A stretch of DNA of 5,755 nt from an uncultured Collinsella sp. (GCA_900554135.1 USFU01000107.1:1-5755), one strand, 5' to 3'; shown: positions 1 to 5,755, counted from the stretch's first letter. The notes: generated by a model not told the origin, from the sequence alone. Made by a program: numbers and translations.

Positions 1-31
1 GTCGGTAGGTAAGGTATATATCGTCCGCAAG

Positions 32-65
32 TTGCGCGGGGGCAAGTCTAGGTGCTCCCGGGTAA
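32..65 (+). promoter_or_regulatory. Leader stem-loop upstream of the binding-protein gene
   Basis: Positions 37-44 pair with 53-60 (8 bp including one G-U) around an 8-nt loop. After one G/G mismatch the stem continues with 32-35 against 62-65, giving 12 pairs in all. It lies 15-48 nt before the ribosome binding site. An AT-rich TATATA at 15-20 could be a -10 element, which would start transcription near 27 and make this a 5'-end stem; its -35 would fall outside the window, so the promoter is only a suggestion. The stem could instead be the terminator of an unseen upstream gene, but it is not followed by a real T-run. The pairing is seen directly; the role is inferred. Confidence 0.4.
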
Positions 66-67
66 GA

Positions 68-86
68 TTCTCTATTGATAGGAGAA
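68..86 (+). promoter_or_regulatory. Ribosome binding site of the binding-protein gene, inside a small hairpin
   Basis: AGGAG at 80-84 lies 5 nt before ATG 90 and decides that start. The in-frame TTG at 75 would lie upstream of this site and use none, so it is rejected. The upstream stretch 68-74 (TTCTCTA) can pair with 79-80 and 82-86 across a TTGA loop, leaving G81 bulged, so the Shine-Dalgarno is partly covered in a weak 7-bp stem. Whether this matters in the cell cannot be judged from sequence. Confidence 0.6.
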
Positions 87-89
87 GAC

Positions 90-1703
90 ATGGCCATCAT
101 CAACAAGGGTATGTCCAGGCGTTCGTTCCTCGGCCTCACCGGCAGCGTCGCTGCTGTCGCAGGGCTTGGTCTCACCGGCTGCGGTGGCAGCTCTAGCGAC
201 GAGGGTTCCGCTTCCGGTTCCACCGATTCCGCCAACCGTGGCGGCGGCGTGATTACCGCTGGTTCCGCTTACGCTCCGTCCAGCTTCGACCCCGCCAGCA
301 CCGGCTCCGCTGTGGGCCTGGGTGCTAACTGGCACGTCATCGAGGGCCTCTACGGCATCGATTACCACGACTACAGCACCTTCAACGAGCTCGCCACCGA
401 CGATCCCAAGTCTGTGGACGACACTACCTTCGAGGTCACCATCCGCAAGGGTGCCAAGTTCTCCGATGGCACCGAGGTCACTGCTGACGACGTCGTTGCC
501 TCCTACACCGCTTGCGCCGCTTCCGCTACCTATGCTCCGTTCTTCCAGCCCTTCGAGTCCATCGAGGCCAAGGACGCCAGCACTGTAACGGTCAAGACCA
601 AGGTCCCCAACTTCTCCCTGCTCAAGGATCGTCTGGCCATCATCCGCGTTACCCCGGCCACCCAGGCCGAGGAGGATCGCGCCAAGCAGCCGATCGGCTC
701 CGGCCCCTGGATGTACGACTCTATCTCCGATACCGAGATCACCCTGGTTCCCAACCCCGAGTACAACGGTGAGTATGCTGCCGAGGACGAGAAGATCCAG
801 TACAGCATCCTGACCGACCCCACCGCTCGCGTTACCGCTCAGCAGGAGGGCTCCACGCTCGTTATGGAGCTCGTCACCGCTGACGCCGTCGACCAGCTCG
901 AGAGCGCTGGCTGCAAGATCGATAACGTTCAGGGTTTCGGCACCCGCTTCATCATGTTCAACGTCGCCAAGGAGCCTTGGAACAACGTCAAGGTCCGTCA
1001 GGCCGTCATGTACGCGCTCGACACCGAGAAGATGATCACCAACACCTTCGCCGGCCTTGCCACCGCTGCCAGCTGCTACCTGCCCAAGAGCTTCACCAAC
1101 TATCATGAGGCTTCCACGGTGTACAAGACTGACGCCAAGAAGGCCAAGAAGCTCATCGAAGAGTCTGGCATCACCCCGGGCGCCATCACCCTGCGCACCA
1201 CCGACAACGAGCAGATCAAGGGCATGGCCGCTCAGGTCAAGAACGACCTCGACGCTCTCGGCTTCGATGTGACCATCCAGACCGATACCTCGCCGGCCAC
1301 CTACGCTGCCATCGACGGCGGCGAGGCCTACGATATCCTTCTCGCTCCTGGCGATCCGTCCTGCTTCGGCGCCGACCCCGACCTGCTGCTCAACTGGTGG
1401 TACGGCGACAACGTCTGGATGCAGACCCGTTGCCCGTGGAAGGACTCCGCTGAGTGGGAGAAGCTCCACGGTCTCATGGACGAGGCTCTTGCCGCCGAGG
1501 GCGACGAGCAGCAGAAGAAGTGGAACGAGTGCTTCGACATCATCGCCGACAACGCTGTTCTGTACCCCGTTGTCCACGTCAAGACCGTTTCCGCTTCCTG
1601 GGACGATCCGTCCACCGCGCCCAACGGCGAGGCCCTCGATGGCTTCAAGGGCATCGGCACGACGAGCATGTCCTTCAGGGGCGTCGCGACCGTCAAGGCC
1701 TAA
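90..1703 (+). CDS. Family-5 extracellular solute-binding lipoprotein (DppA/OppA-type)
   Basis: This 537-aa protein captures the substrate, probably peptides, for the importer encoded just downstream. The N-terminus carries a twin-arginine motif (SRRSFLG, residues 9-15), a hydrophobic stretch (about 16-29) and a lipobox LTGC with Cys31 as the predicted lipid anchor. A Ser/Gly-rich tether follows, to about residue 53. Family-5 landmarks include PSSFDP (63-68), the region with IRKGAKFSDGTEVTADDV (118-135), PIGSGPW (201-207) and VRQAVMYALD (302-311). The length fits the family. ATG 90 is chosen because AGGAG lies 5 nt upstream and because it keeps the Tat motif near the N-terminus; Met8 (position 111) also lies before the motif but has no good ribosome binding site. 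It is first in the operon, is followed by a hairpin, and ends in TAA. Family assignment is secure; the exact ligand cannot be read from sequence, and other family-5 ligands such as nickel complexes or sugars are not excluded. Confidence 0.93.
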   Translation: MAIINKGMSRRSFLGLTGSVAAVAGLGLTGCGGSSSDEGSASGSTDSANRGGGVITAGSAYAPSSFDPASTGSAVGLGANWHVIEGLYGIDYHDYSTFNELATDDPKSVDDTTFEVTIRKGAKFSDGTEVTADDVVASYTACAASATYAPFFQPFESIEAKDASTVTVKTKVPNFSLLKDRLAIIRVTPATQAEEDRAKQPIGSGPWMYDSISDTEITLVPNPEYNGEYAAEDEKIQYSILTDPTARVTAQQEGSTLVMELVTADAVDQLESAGCKIDNVQGFGTRFIMFNVAKEPWNNVKVRQAVMYALDTEKMITNTFAGLATAASCYLPKSFTNYHEASTVYKTDAKKAKKLIEESGITPGAITLRTTDNEQIKGMAAQVKNDLDALGFDVTIQTDTSPATYAAIDGGEAYDILLAPGDPSCFGADPDLLLNWWYGDNVWMQTRCPWKDSAEWEKLHGLMDEALAAEGDEQQKKWNECFDIIADNAVLYPVVHVKTVSASWDDPSTAPNGEALDGFKGIGTTSMSFRGVATVKA

Positions 1704-1717
1704 GACTCGCTTGAGTC
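1704..1717 (+). other. Small stem-loop directly after the stop codon
   Basis: GACTC (1704-1708) and GAGTC (1713-1717) form a perfect 5-bp stem around a GCTT loop, starting at the base after the TAA of the binding-protein gene. It is short and has no T-run, so it is a weak element that may block 3'-to-5' decay or mean nothing. Between it and the larger hairpin at 1764 I see no gene and no convincing motif. Confidence 0.3.
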
Positions 1718-1763
1718 ATATGTAGGGCGTCGGTCGTAAGGCAACGTCCTCATAGTTGAAACA

Positions 1764-1797
1764 AAGACCCGGGCGGCCTCGATGTCGCTCGGGTCTT
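1764..1797 (+). terminator. Terminator-like hairpin between binding protein and permease (attenuator)
   Basis: AAGACCCG (1764-1771) is the exact reverse complement of CGGGTCTT (1790-1797). Inside it, 1772-1777 pairs with 1784-1789 through four Watson-Crick and two G-U pairs, giving a continuous 14-bp stem with the 6-nt loop CTCGAT. The downstream sequence is TCTTGT rather than a long T-run, so complete termination is unlikely. Stems of this kind after the binding-protein gene of ABC operons often stop part of the transcripts or protect the upstream message, which gives excess binding protein. The structure is seen directly; partial termination is inference. Confidence 0.65.
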
Positions 1798-1800
1798 GTA

Positions 1801-1818
1801 ATGAGTATCCATACTCAT
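1801..1818. promoter_or_regulatory. Perfect 18-bp palindrome, operator-like
   Basis: ATGAGTAT (1801-1808) and ATACTCAT (1811-1818) are exact inverted repeats separated by CC. The element is AT-rich in a GC-rich background and sits between the terminator-like hairpin and the ribosome binding site of the permease gene. A weak promoter can be drawn across it: TTGTAA at 1796-1801 and TATACC at 1818-1823, 16 bp apart, which would place the palindrome in the spacer where a repressor could act. Both boxes match the consensus only partly. The 6-nt gap between TGAGT and ACTCA does not fit the ArgR box, and I recognise no known operator. It could also act as a short RNA hairpin. Confidence 0.45.
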
Positions 1819-1847
1819 ATACCAGTTGGTCCTACCGACAAAAGAAA

Positions 1848-1853
1848 GGGGAG
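1848..1853 (+). promoter_or_regulatory. Ribosome binding site deciding a GTG start
   Basis: The purine run around GGGGAG at 1848-1853 ends 5 nt before GTG 1859. This favours GTG 1859 over the in-frame TTG at 1826, which lies upstream of the site and would add 11 residues with no family resemblance. Confidence 0.75.
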
Positions 1854-1858
1854 AGAAC

Positions 1859-2815
1859 GTGAACAACTTTCTACGTTTGATTGGAAGGCGTCTCGTGGCG
1901 CTGCCGATCATGGCATTGGGCGTCACCGTCCTGGTGTTCTTCCTTATGTCGTTCTCCAAGACCGACCCCGCCTATACGGCGTTGGGTGACGGTGCCTCGC
2001 CCGAGGCGGTTGCCGAGTACCATGAGAAGTATGGTCTGGACGACCCCTGGCCCGTGCGCTACGTGCGCTACATGGGCGATTTGATCCATGGTGACATGGG
2101 CACCTATGGTGCTGCTCGCAACTCCGTTGCCAAGCGCATCTCCACGGCCCTGCCCGTCACGATGCAGCTGACCTTCATCGGTCTTGCCATCGGCGCGGTC
2201 GTCTCGTTTTTGCTCGGCGTCATCGCGGCACTGTATCGCGATAAATGGCCGGACCAAGTGATCCGCGTCTTTTCCATCGCCGGCCTGGCAACCCCGTCGT
2301 TCTGGCTTGCCGTTCTGTTGATTCTGCTGTTCTCTTCCTACCTTAAGGTGCTCCCGGCGTCCGGTGCTCTGCCTCACTTCACCACCAACCCGGCTGGCTA
2401 TCTGGGACGTATGATCATGCCCGCCATCGCCCTGGCATTCCCGCTGACGGGTCAGATGACTCGTATCGTGCGTACGGCCATGGTCGAGGAGCTCGATAAG
2501 GACTATGTCCGCATGGCCCGTGGCGCCGGCGTTCCCGAGAAGGTCGTCGTCGGCATCAACGTTCTTCGCAATGCGCTGATCACCCCGGTCACCACCCTCG
2601 GTCTTAAGATCGGCTACCTTATGGGCGGCGCCGTCGTCATCGAGGTCATCTTCAACCTCCCCGGCATGGGTACTGCGATTCTGCAGGGCGTTCAGGGCAA
2701 CGAGGCGAACCTGGTTCAGGGCGTCGTCATCGTCGTTGCTCTTGCCTTCATCATCATCAACATCGTGGTTGACATGCTCTACCTGCTCATCAACCCGCGC
2801 ATCAGGACGGTGTAG
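1859..2815 (+). CDS. DppB/OppB-type permease of the peptide ABC importer
   Basis: This 318-aa integral membrane protein is one of two subunits lining the translocation channel. It begins NNFLRLIGRRLVALP, the typical cytoplasmic, Arg-rich start of DppB proteins, and leads into a first membrane helix (about 11-32). An extracytoplasmic region follows with the family pattern YGLDDPWPVRYVRYMGDLIHGDMG (58-81). Further helices lie at about 102-126, 136-160, 184-205, 245-268 and 285-312. The cytoplasmic coupling (EAA) loop is recognisable as DYVRMARGAGV (215-225), followed by LRNAL and the family sequence FNLPGMG (265-271). Length is normal. The start is GTG with a purine-rich ribosome binding site 5 nt away. 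The gene ends in TAG, 3 nt before the next start, so translation is probably coupled. The role is secure from family features; the ligand is not resolved. Confidence 0.93.
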   Translation: MNNFLRLIGRRLVALPIMALGVTVLVFFLMSFSKTDPAYTALGDGASPEAVAEYHEKYGLDDPWPVRYVRYMGDLIHGDMGTYGAARNSVAKRISTALPVTMQLTFIGLAIGAVVSFLLGVIAALYRDKWPDQVIRVFSIAGLATPSFWLAVLLILLFSSYLKVLPASGALPHFTTNPAGYLGRMIMPAIALAFPLTGQMTRIVRTAMVEELDKDYVRMARGAGVPEKVVVGINVLRNALITPVTTLGLKIGYLMGGAVVIEVIFNLPGMGTAILQGVQGNEANLVQGVVIVVALAFIIINIVVDMLYLLINPRIRTV

Positions 2816-2818
2816 ATT

Positions 2819-4834
2819 ATGGTAAAGATTCGAGAGAAGCAAACCGAGCAGCTCGAGAAAGCTGCCTCCAAGGGGCTCAAGCTCGGTGGCTGGAAGAAGA
2901 TGACGCTGTCTTCTAAGATTGCCGCCGTCGTGCTGGCACTGGTCGCCCTGACCGCGATTCTGGCGCCCCTTCTTGCCCCCTATAGCCCGGTCGAGATCTT
3001 TACGGCTCGCCAGGCTCCCGGCAATGGATTTATCTTCGGTACCGACGATAAGGGCCGCGACATCCTGTCGCGTATGCTTTACGGTGGCCGTTACTCGCTG
3101 ATCATCGGCTTTGGCGCCACTGCCATGGCTCTGGTCTGCGGCTCGGTCGTGGGCGCCCTCGCGGCGGTTTCGCGCAAGTCCGTTTCTGAGGCGATCATGC
3201 GCATCCTGGACATCATCATGTCCATCCCGGGCATCGCCCTCGCTGCCGTCTTCGTCTCCATCCTGGGCAATTCCGTGCCGTCGATCATCTTCGCCATCGG
3301 CTTTATGTACACTCCGCAGATTGCCCGTATCGTGCGCGCCAACATCGTGTCCGAGTACGGCGAGGACTATGTCCGCGCGGTCATCGTTTCCGGCGCCAAG
3401 GCTCCGTGGATTTTGATCAAGCATGTTCTGCGTAACTGCATCGCCCCGATCATGGTCTTCACCGTTACCCTGGTCGCCGACGCCATCATCTTCGAGGCCT
3501 CGCTGACCTTTATCGGCGCTGGTATTCAGGAGCCTACCGCTACCTGGGGCAACATCCTCGCCGATGCTCGCGGTGGCGTGCTCGCTGGCCGTTGGTGGCA
3601 GGCGCTGTTCCCGGGCCTGGCCATCATGATCACCTGCCTGGCACTCAACATCCTGTCCGAGGGCATTACCGACGCCATGGCCGCTGCTCCCTCCGCCGCC
3701 CTGGATCCGACCGACTCCTCCAAGCGCCGTGAGGCCGACCTGCTGGTCTCCGACCCCGTTCGCGCCTACAAGGAGCAGGCTCAGTCCCTGTCCGCCCGTC
3801 TTGGCGCTCTGCGTGATGTCGAACTCAAGCGTAACGACCGCCATGTGCCCGATGAGTCCGTTGAGCCGATCCTTTCGGTACGCGATTTCTGCATCCAGTT
3901 TGAGCACCACGGTGACATCAACGTCGTCGACCACGTTAACTTTGACGTCCGTCCCGGCCAGACCATGGGCCTGGTAGGCGAGTCCGGCTGCGGTAAGTCC
4001 ATCACCACGCTGGCCATCATGGGCCTGACCGATGATGACGAGCACCTTTCCGGTGAGGTTCTCTGGGAGGGCCGCGACCTGCTCAAGATGAGCAAGAAAG
4101 AGTGGTTCGGCCTGCGCGGTACCGATATCGCCATGGTCTATCAGGACGCCCTGTCCTCGCTCAACCCCTCCATGCTCATTTCCGCCCAGATGAAGCAGCT
4201 CACCAAGCGTGGCGGCACCCGCAGCGCCGAGGAGCTCCTGGAGCTCGTGGGCCTCGACCCCAAGCGTACGCTCGAGAGCTATCCGCATGAGCTTTCCGGT
4301 GGTCAGCGTCAGCGCGTTCTGATCGCTATGGCCCTTACCCGCGACCCCAAGCTGGTCATCTGCGACGAGCCCACGACCGCTCTGGACGTTACCGTCCAGA
4401 AGCAGGTCATCAAGCTGCTTAACGACCTACAGGCCAAGCTCGGATTTGCCATGATCTTCGTTTCGCATGACCTGGCACTGGTCGCCGAGGTCGCTCATAA
4501 CATCACGGTTATGTACGCCGGTCAGGTTATCGAGCAGGCGCCCACCAAGGAGCTGCTCACCAACCCGATTCACGAGTACACTCGCGGCCTTCTGGGTTCC
4601 GTCCTGTCCATCGAGAGCGGTTCGGGCCGCCTGCACCAGGTGCCCGGCGCCGTTCCGAGCCCGCGCGATTTCCCCAAGGGCGATCGCTTCGCGCCCCGCT
4701 CGAGCCATCCGCGCATTGGCCTGGACACCCGTCCGGTCTTCAAGCGCGTGCCCGGCACCGAGCACTTCTATTCCGAGCTCCCCGACGAGGTGCTCAAGGC
4801 AAATGGTTTGACCCCTCACGCGGAGGTGATGTAG
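2819..4834 (+). CDS. Fused DppC/OppC-type permease and DppD/OppD-type ATPase
   Basis: This 671-aa protein joins two subunits that are usually separate. Residues 1-290 are a DppC-type permease: a charged cytoplasmic N-terminus, a first helix at about 33-54, the family patterns FGTDDKGRDILSRMLYGGR (73-91) and MSIPGIALA (134-142), a coupling loop DYVRAVIVSGAKAP (183-196), and a last helix near 265-283. A charged linker (about 290-350) leads to an ABC ATPase: Walker A GESGCGKS (387-394), Q-loop Gln442, signature LSGGQRQR (492-499), Walker B with Asp516-Glu517, D-loop ALD (521-523) and switch His550. The tail (about 575-655) aligns with the oligopeptide-transporter C-terminal domain, but its four usual cysteines are replaced (around Asp622, Ser628, Leu635 and Ser652/Glu653). 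The permease C-terminus and the ATPase are both cytoplasmic, so the fusion is topologically sound. No good ribosome binding site precedes ATG 2819, so coupling to the upstream stop is likely; ATG 2900 with GGAAG upstream is a less likely alternative. ATPase residues look intact. Confidence 0.92.
   Translation: MVKIREKQTEQLEKAASKGLKLGGWKKMTLSSKIAAVVLALVALTAILAPLLAPYSPVEIFTARQAPGNGFIFGTDDKGRDILSRMLYGGRYSLIIGFGATAMALVCGSVVGALAAVSRKSVSEAIMRILDIIMSIPGIALAAVFVSILGNSVPSIIFAIGFMYTPQIARIVRANIVSEYGEDYVRAVIVSGAKAPWILIKHVLRNCIAPIMVFTVTLVADAIIFEASLTFIGAGIQEPTATWGNILADARGGVLAGRWWQALFPGLAIMITCLALNILSEGITDAMAAAPSAALDPTDSSKRREADLLVSDPVRAYKEQAQSLSARLGALRDVELKRNDRHVPDESVEPILSVRDFCIQFEHHGDINVVDHVNFDVRPGQTMGLVGESGCGKSITTLAIMGLTDDDEHLSGEVLWEGRDLLKMSKKEWFGLRGTDIAMVYQDALSSLNPSMLISAQMKQLTKRGGTRSAEELLELVGLDPKRTLESYPHELSGGQRQRVLIAMALTRDPKLVICDEPTTALDVTVQKQVIKLLNDLQAKLGFAMIFVSHDLALVAEVAHNITVMYAGQVIEQAPTKELLTNPIHEYTRGLLGSVLSIESGSGRLHQVPGAVPSPRDFPKGDRFAPRSSHPRIGLDTRPVFKRVPGTEHFYSELPDEVLKANGLTPHAEVM
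4822..4830 (+). promoter_or_regulatory. Very strong Shine-Dalgarno for the last ATPase gene
   Basis: GGAGGTGAT at 4822-4830 is a 9-nt match to the usual 3' end of 16S rRNA. It is embedded in the last codons of the fused gene, 4 nt before ATG 4835 (8 nt counted from the GGAGG core). It fixes the start and allows initiation independent of the upstream reading. Confidence 0.85.
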
Positions 4835-5662
4835 ATGAGCGAGACCGCAGTCAACGGCGTCGAGCCGATCATCTTCCTTGATGACGTCCACGTCACCTTT
4901 AGGACCCGTACCGGCTCGATTCTGCACCCCAACCTGGTTCACGCCGTCCAGGGTGTAACGATTAAGCTCATGCCCGGACAGACCATCGGCATCGTCGGCG
5001 AGTCCGGTTGCGGAAAGTCCACCACCGCCAACGTCATGTGCGGCCTGCAGGCCCCCACGAGCGGCAAGGTCTACTTTAAGGGCAAGGACGTTACCAAGCG
5101 TACCGCCGAGGACCGTCGCCACATGGGTCGCGTCATCTCGGTCGTGTTCCAGAACCCGGCCACGGCGCTCAACCCCCGCATGGTCGTTCGCGAGCAACTG
5201 CTCGACCCCATGCGCGTCCACAACCTGGGTACCGAGGCCGAGCAGGAGAAACGCGTCAAGGAGCTCTTGGAGCTCACCGGTCTGCCCAGCTCCGCCGCCG
5301 AGGTTCTTCCCGGCCAGCTTTCGGGCGGCCAGCGCCAGCGCGTCGCAATTGCCCGTGCCCTGTCGCTGAACCCCGATGCCATCATCGCCGACGAGCCCAC
5401 CTCGGCTCTGGACGTTTCGGTCCGCGCGCAGATTCTGAACCTGCTGACCGACCTTAAGAAGGAGCTCGGCCTGGCCATGGTGTTCATCAGCCATGACATC
5501 CAGACGGTCCGCTATATCTCTGACGACATCATCGTTATGAATGGCGGCAAGATCGTCGAGCATGGCGAGGCCAAGCAGGTCTTCCAGCATCCTCAGGACC
5601 CCTACACCAAGATGCTGCTCGGCGCTGCGCCGTCGCTGCTGCATCCCAAGCTCGGCGAGTAG
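4835..5662 (+). CDS. DppF/OppF-type ATPase of the peptide ABC importer
   Basis: This 275-aa cytoplasmic ATPase pairs with the ATPase half of the fusion to power uptake. Its motifs are complete: Walker A GESGCGKST (55-63), Q-loop Gln106 in FQNP, followed by ALNPRM as in OppF/DppF proteins, signature LSGGQRQR (162-169), Walker B with Asp186-Glu187, D-loop ALD (191-193) and switch His220. The OppF-like HPQDPYTKMLL stretch is at 252-262. The protein stops about 13 residues later, so it lacks the Cys-rich C-terminal extension that makes many relatives 310-330 aa long. The following 93 bases contain no frameshifted remnant of that extension, so the short form looks natural. The ATG begins at the base after the TAG of the upstream gene, with a near-perfect Shine-Dalgarno. 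It is the last gene of the operon visible here. OppF versus DppF cannot be separated from sequence alone. Confidence 0.93.
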   Translation: MSETAVNGVEPIIFLDDVHVTFRTRTGSILHPNLVHAVQGVTIKLMPGQTIGIVGESGCGKSTTANVMCGLQAPTSGKVYFKGKDVTKRTAEDRRHMGRVISVVFQNPATALNPRMVVREQLLDPMRVHNLGTEAEQEKRVKELLELTGLPSSAAEVLPGQLSGGQRQRVAIARALSLNPDAIIADEPTSALDVSVRAQILNLLTDLKKELGLAMVFISHDIQTVRYISDDIIVMNGGKIVEHGEAKQVFQHPQDPYTKMLLGAAPSLLHPKLGE

Positions 5663-5669
5663 CCTCGCT
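5654..5669 (+). terminator. Short hairpin overlapping the last stop codon
   Basis: Positions 5654-5659 (GGCGAG) pair with 5664-5669 (CTCGCT), six pairs including one G-U, with the loop TAGC containing most of the stop codon. T5669-T5671 provide only a three-T run, followed by CCC. It could be a weak end-of-operon terminator or a decay block. Confidence 0.3.
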
Positions 5670-5680
5670 TTCCCTCCCGT

Positions 5681-5720
5681 GCGCCCCGTTCCCTTGCCGG
5701 GCGCCCCTCCGGTGGGCGTT
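5681..5720 (+). terminator. GC-rich stems after the operon, possible terminator
   Basis: Two stems compete here. GCGCCC (5681-5686) pairs perfectly with GGGCGC (5699-5704), while GGCGCCC (5700-5706) pairs with GGGCGTT (5714-5720), two of the seven pairs being G-U. They share 5700-5704, so only one can form at a time. There is no T-run after either. The position 20-60 nt after the last stop fits a transcription end, but the GC-rich background makes such stems easy to find by chance. Confidence 0.35.
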
Positions 5721-5755
5721 GGAAAGGTTGGGTTCCCGCGCCCTGCCAAGTGCTC

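Noticed and set aside
75..89. TTG 75 as start of the binding protein
   Set aside because: The Shine-Dalgarno AGGAG at 80-84 would fall inside the coding region, and ATG 90 is correctly spaced behind it.
72..1577. 501-codon minus-strand open frame opposite the binding-protein gene
   Set aside because: A codon-bias shadow of the same kind: a repetitive Gly/Val/Asp/Leu translation with no motifs.
1801..1818. ArgR (arginine repressor) box
   Set aside because: The half-sites superficially resemble TGAAT/ATTCA, but the spacing is 6 instead of 4 and both halves carry G/C changes.
1826..1858. TTG 1826 as start of the B permease
   Set aside because: The purine-rich ribosome binding site at 1848-1853 is spaced for GTG 1859, and the extra residues do not resemble the N-termini of this family.
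1871..4288. Very long open frame on the minus strand (805 codons) across the permease and fusion genes
   Set aside because: Its codons lie exactly opposite the sense codons, so a stop arises only where the sense strand uses TTA, CTA or TCA, which this GC-rich organism avoids. The translation is low-complexity, rich in His, Asp and Gly, with no recognisable domain, while the sense strand encodes clear transporter subunits.
4427..5749. 440-codon minus-strand open frame opposite the last ATPase gene
   Set aside because: It overlaps a well-supported ATPase on the other strand, shows no domain and has no credible ribosome binding site; its composition is that of an antisense shadow.
5663..5755. 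Frameshifted C-terminal extension of the last ATPase
   Set aside because: No frame in this stretch gives the GC-x-F-x-PRC pattern or similar; it looks non-coding with GC-rich stems.
1..5755. Novel defence, mobile or biosynthetic system
   Set aside because: All substantial coding sequence is explained by one peptide-type ABC importer. No transposase, integrase, repeat array, nuclease or unusual enzyme is visible.

Overview
The window holds one complete, plus-strand operon for a family-5 (peptide-type, Dpp/Opp-like) ABC importer, with short non-coding stretches around it. The DNA is GC-rich, roughly 60% by eye. The coding sequences strongly prefer G or C at the third position, and the binding protein is a Tat-type lipoprotein with a Gly/Ser-rich tether. 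Together with a permease fused to an ATPase, this resembles gut Coriobacteriia such as Collinsella. That assignment is inference from style and not a proven match.

Layout: 1-89 is a leader with a stem-loop (32-65) and a Shine-Dalgarno that can fold into a second hairpin. 90-1703 encodes the extracytoplasmic solute-binding lipoprotein. 1704-1858 is an intergenic stretch with a small stem after the stop codon, a 14-bp terminator-like hairpin, a perfect 18-bp palindrome, and the Shine-Dalgarno that places the next start at GTG 1859. 1859-2815 encodes the DppB/OppB-type permease. 2819-4834 encodes a single polypeptide in which a DppC/OppC-type permease is joined to a DppD/OppD-type ATPase. 4835-5662 encodes the DppF/OppF-type ATPase. 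5663-5755 is non-coding, with competing GC-rich stems and no further gene.

How the parts work together: the lipoprotein captures the ligand, most likely a peptide, outside the membrane and delivers it to a channel made of the B permease and the permease half of the fusion. The two ATPases (the C-terminal half of the fusion and the last gene) form the ATP-hydrolysing pair. The hairpin between the binding protein and the permeases probably yields more binding protein than membrane complex.

The points most worth a second look are the C-D fusion, the fact that all three membrane/ATPase genes lie in one reading frame separated only by TAG codons (with one extra codon at the first junction), the loss of all four cysteines of the C-terminal iron-sulfur motif in the D half together with a short F subunit, and the unexplained palindrome upstream of the permease gene. 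I see no mobile element, tRNA, rRNA or CRISPR array, and no wholly new kind of system.
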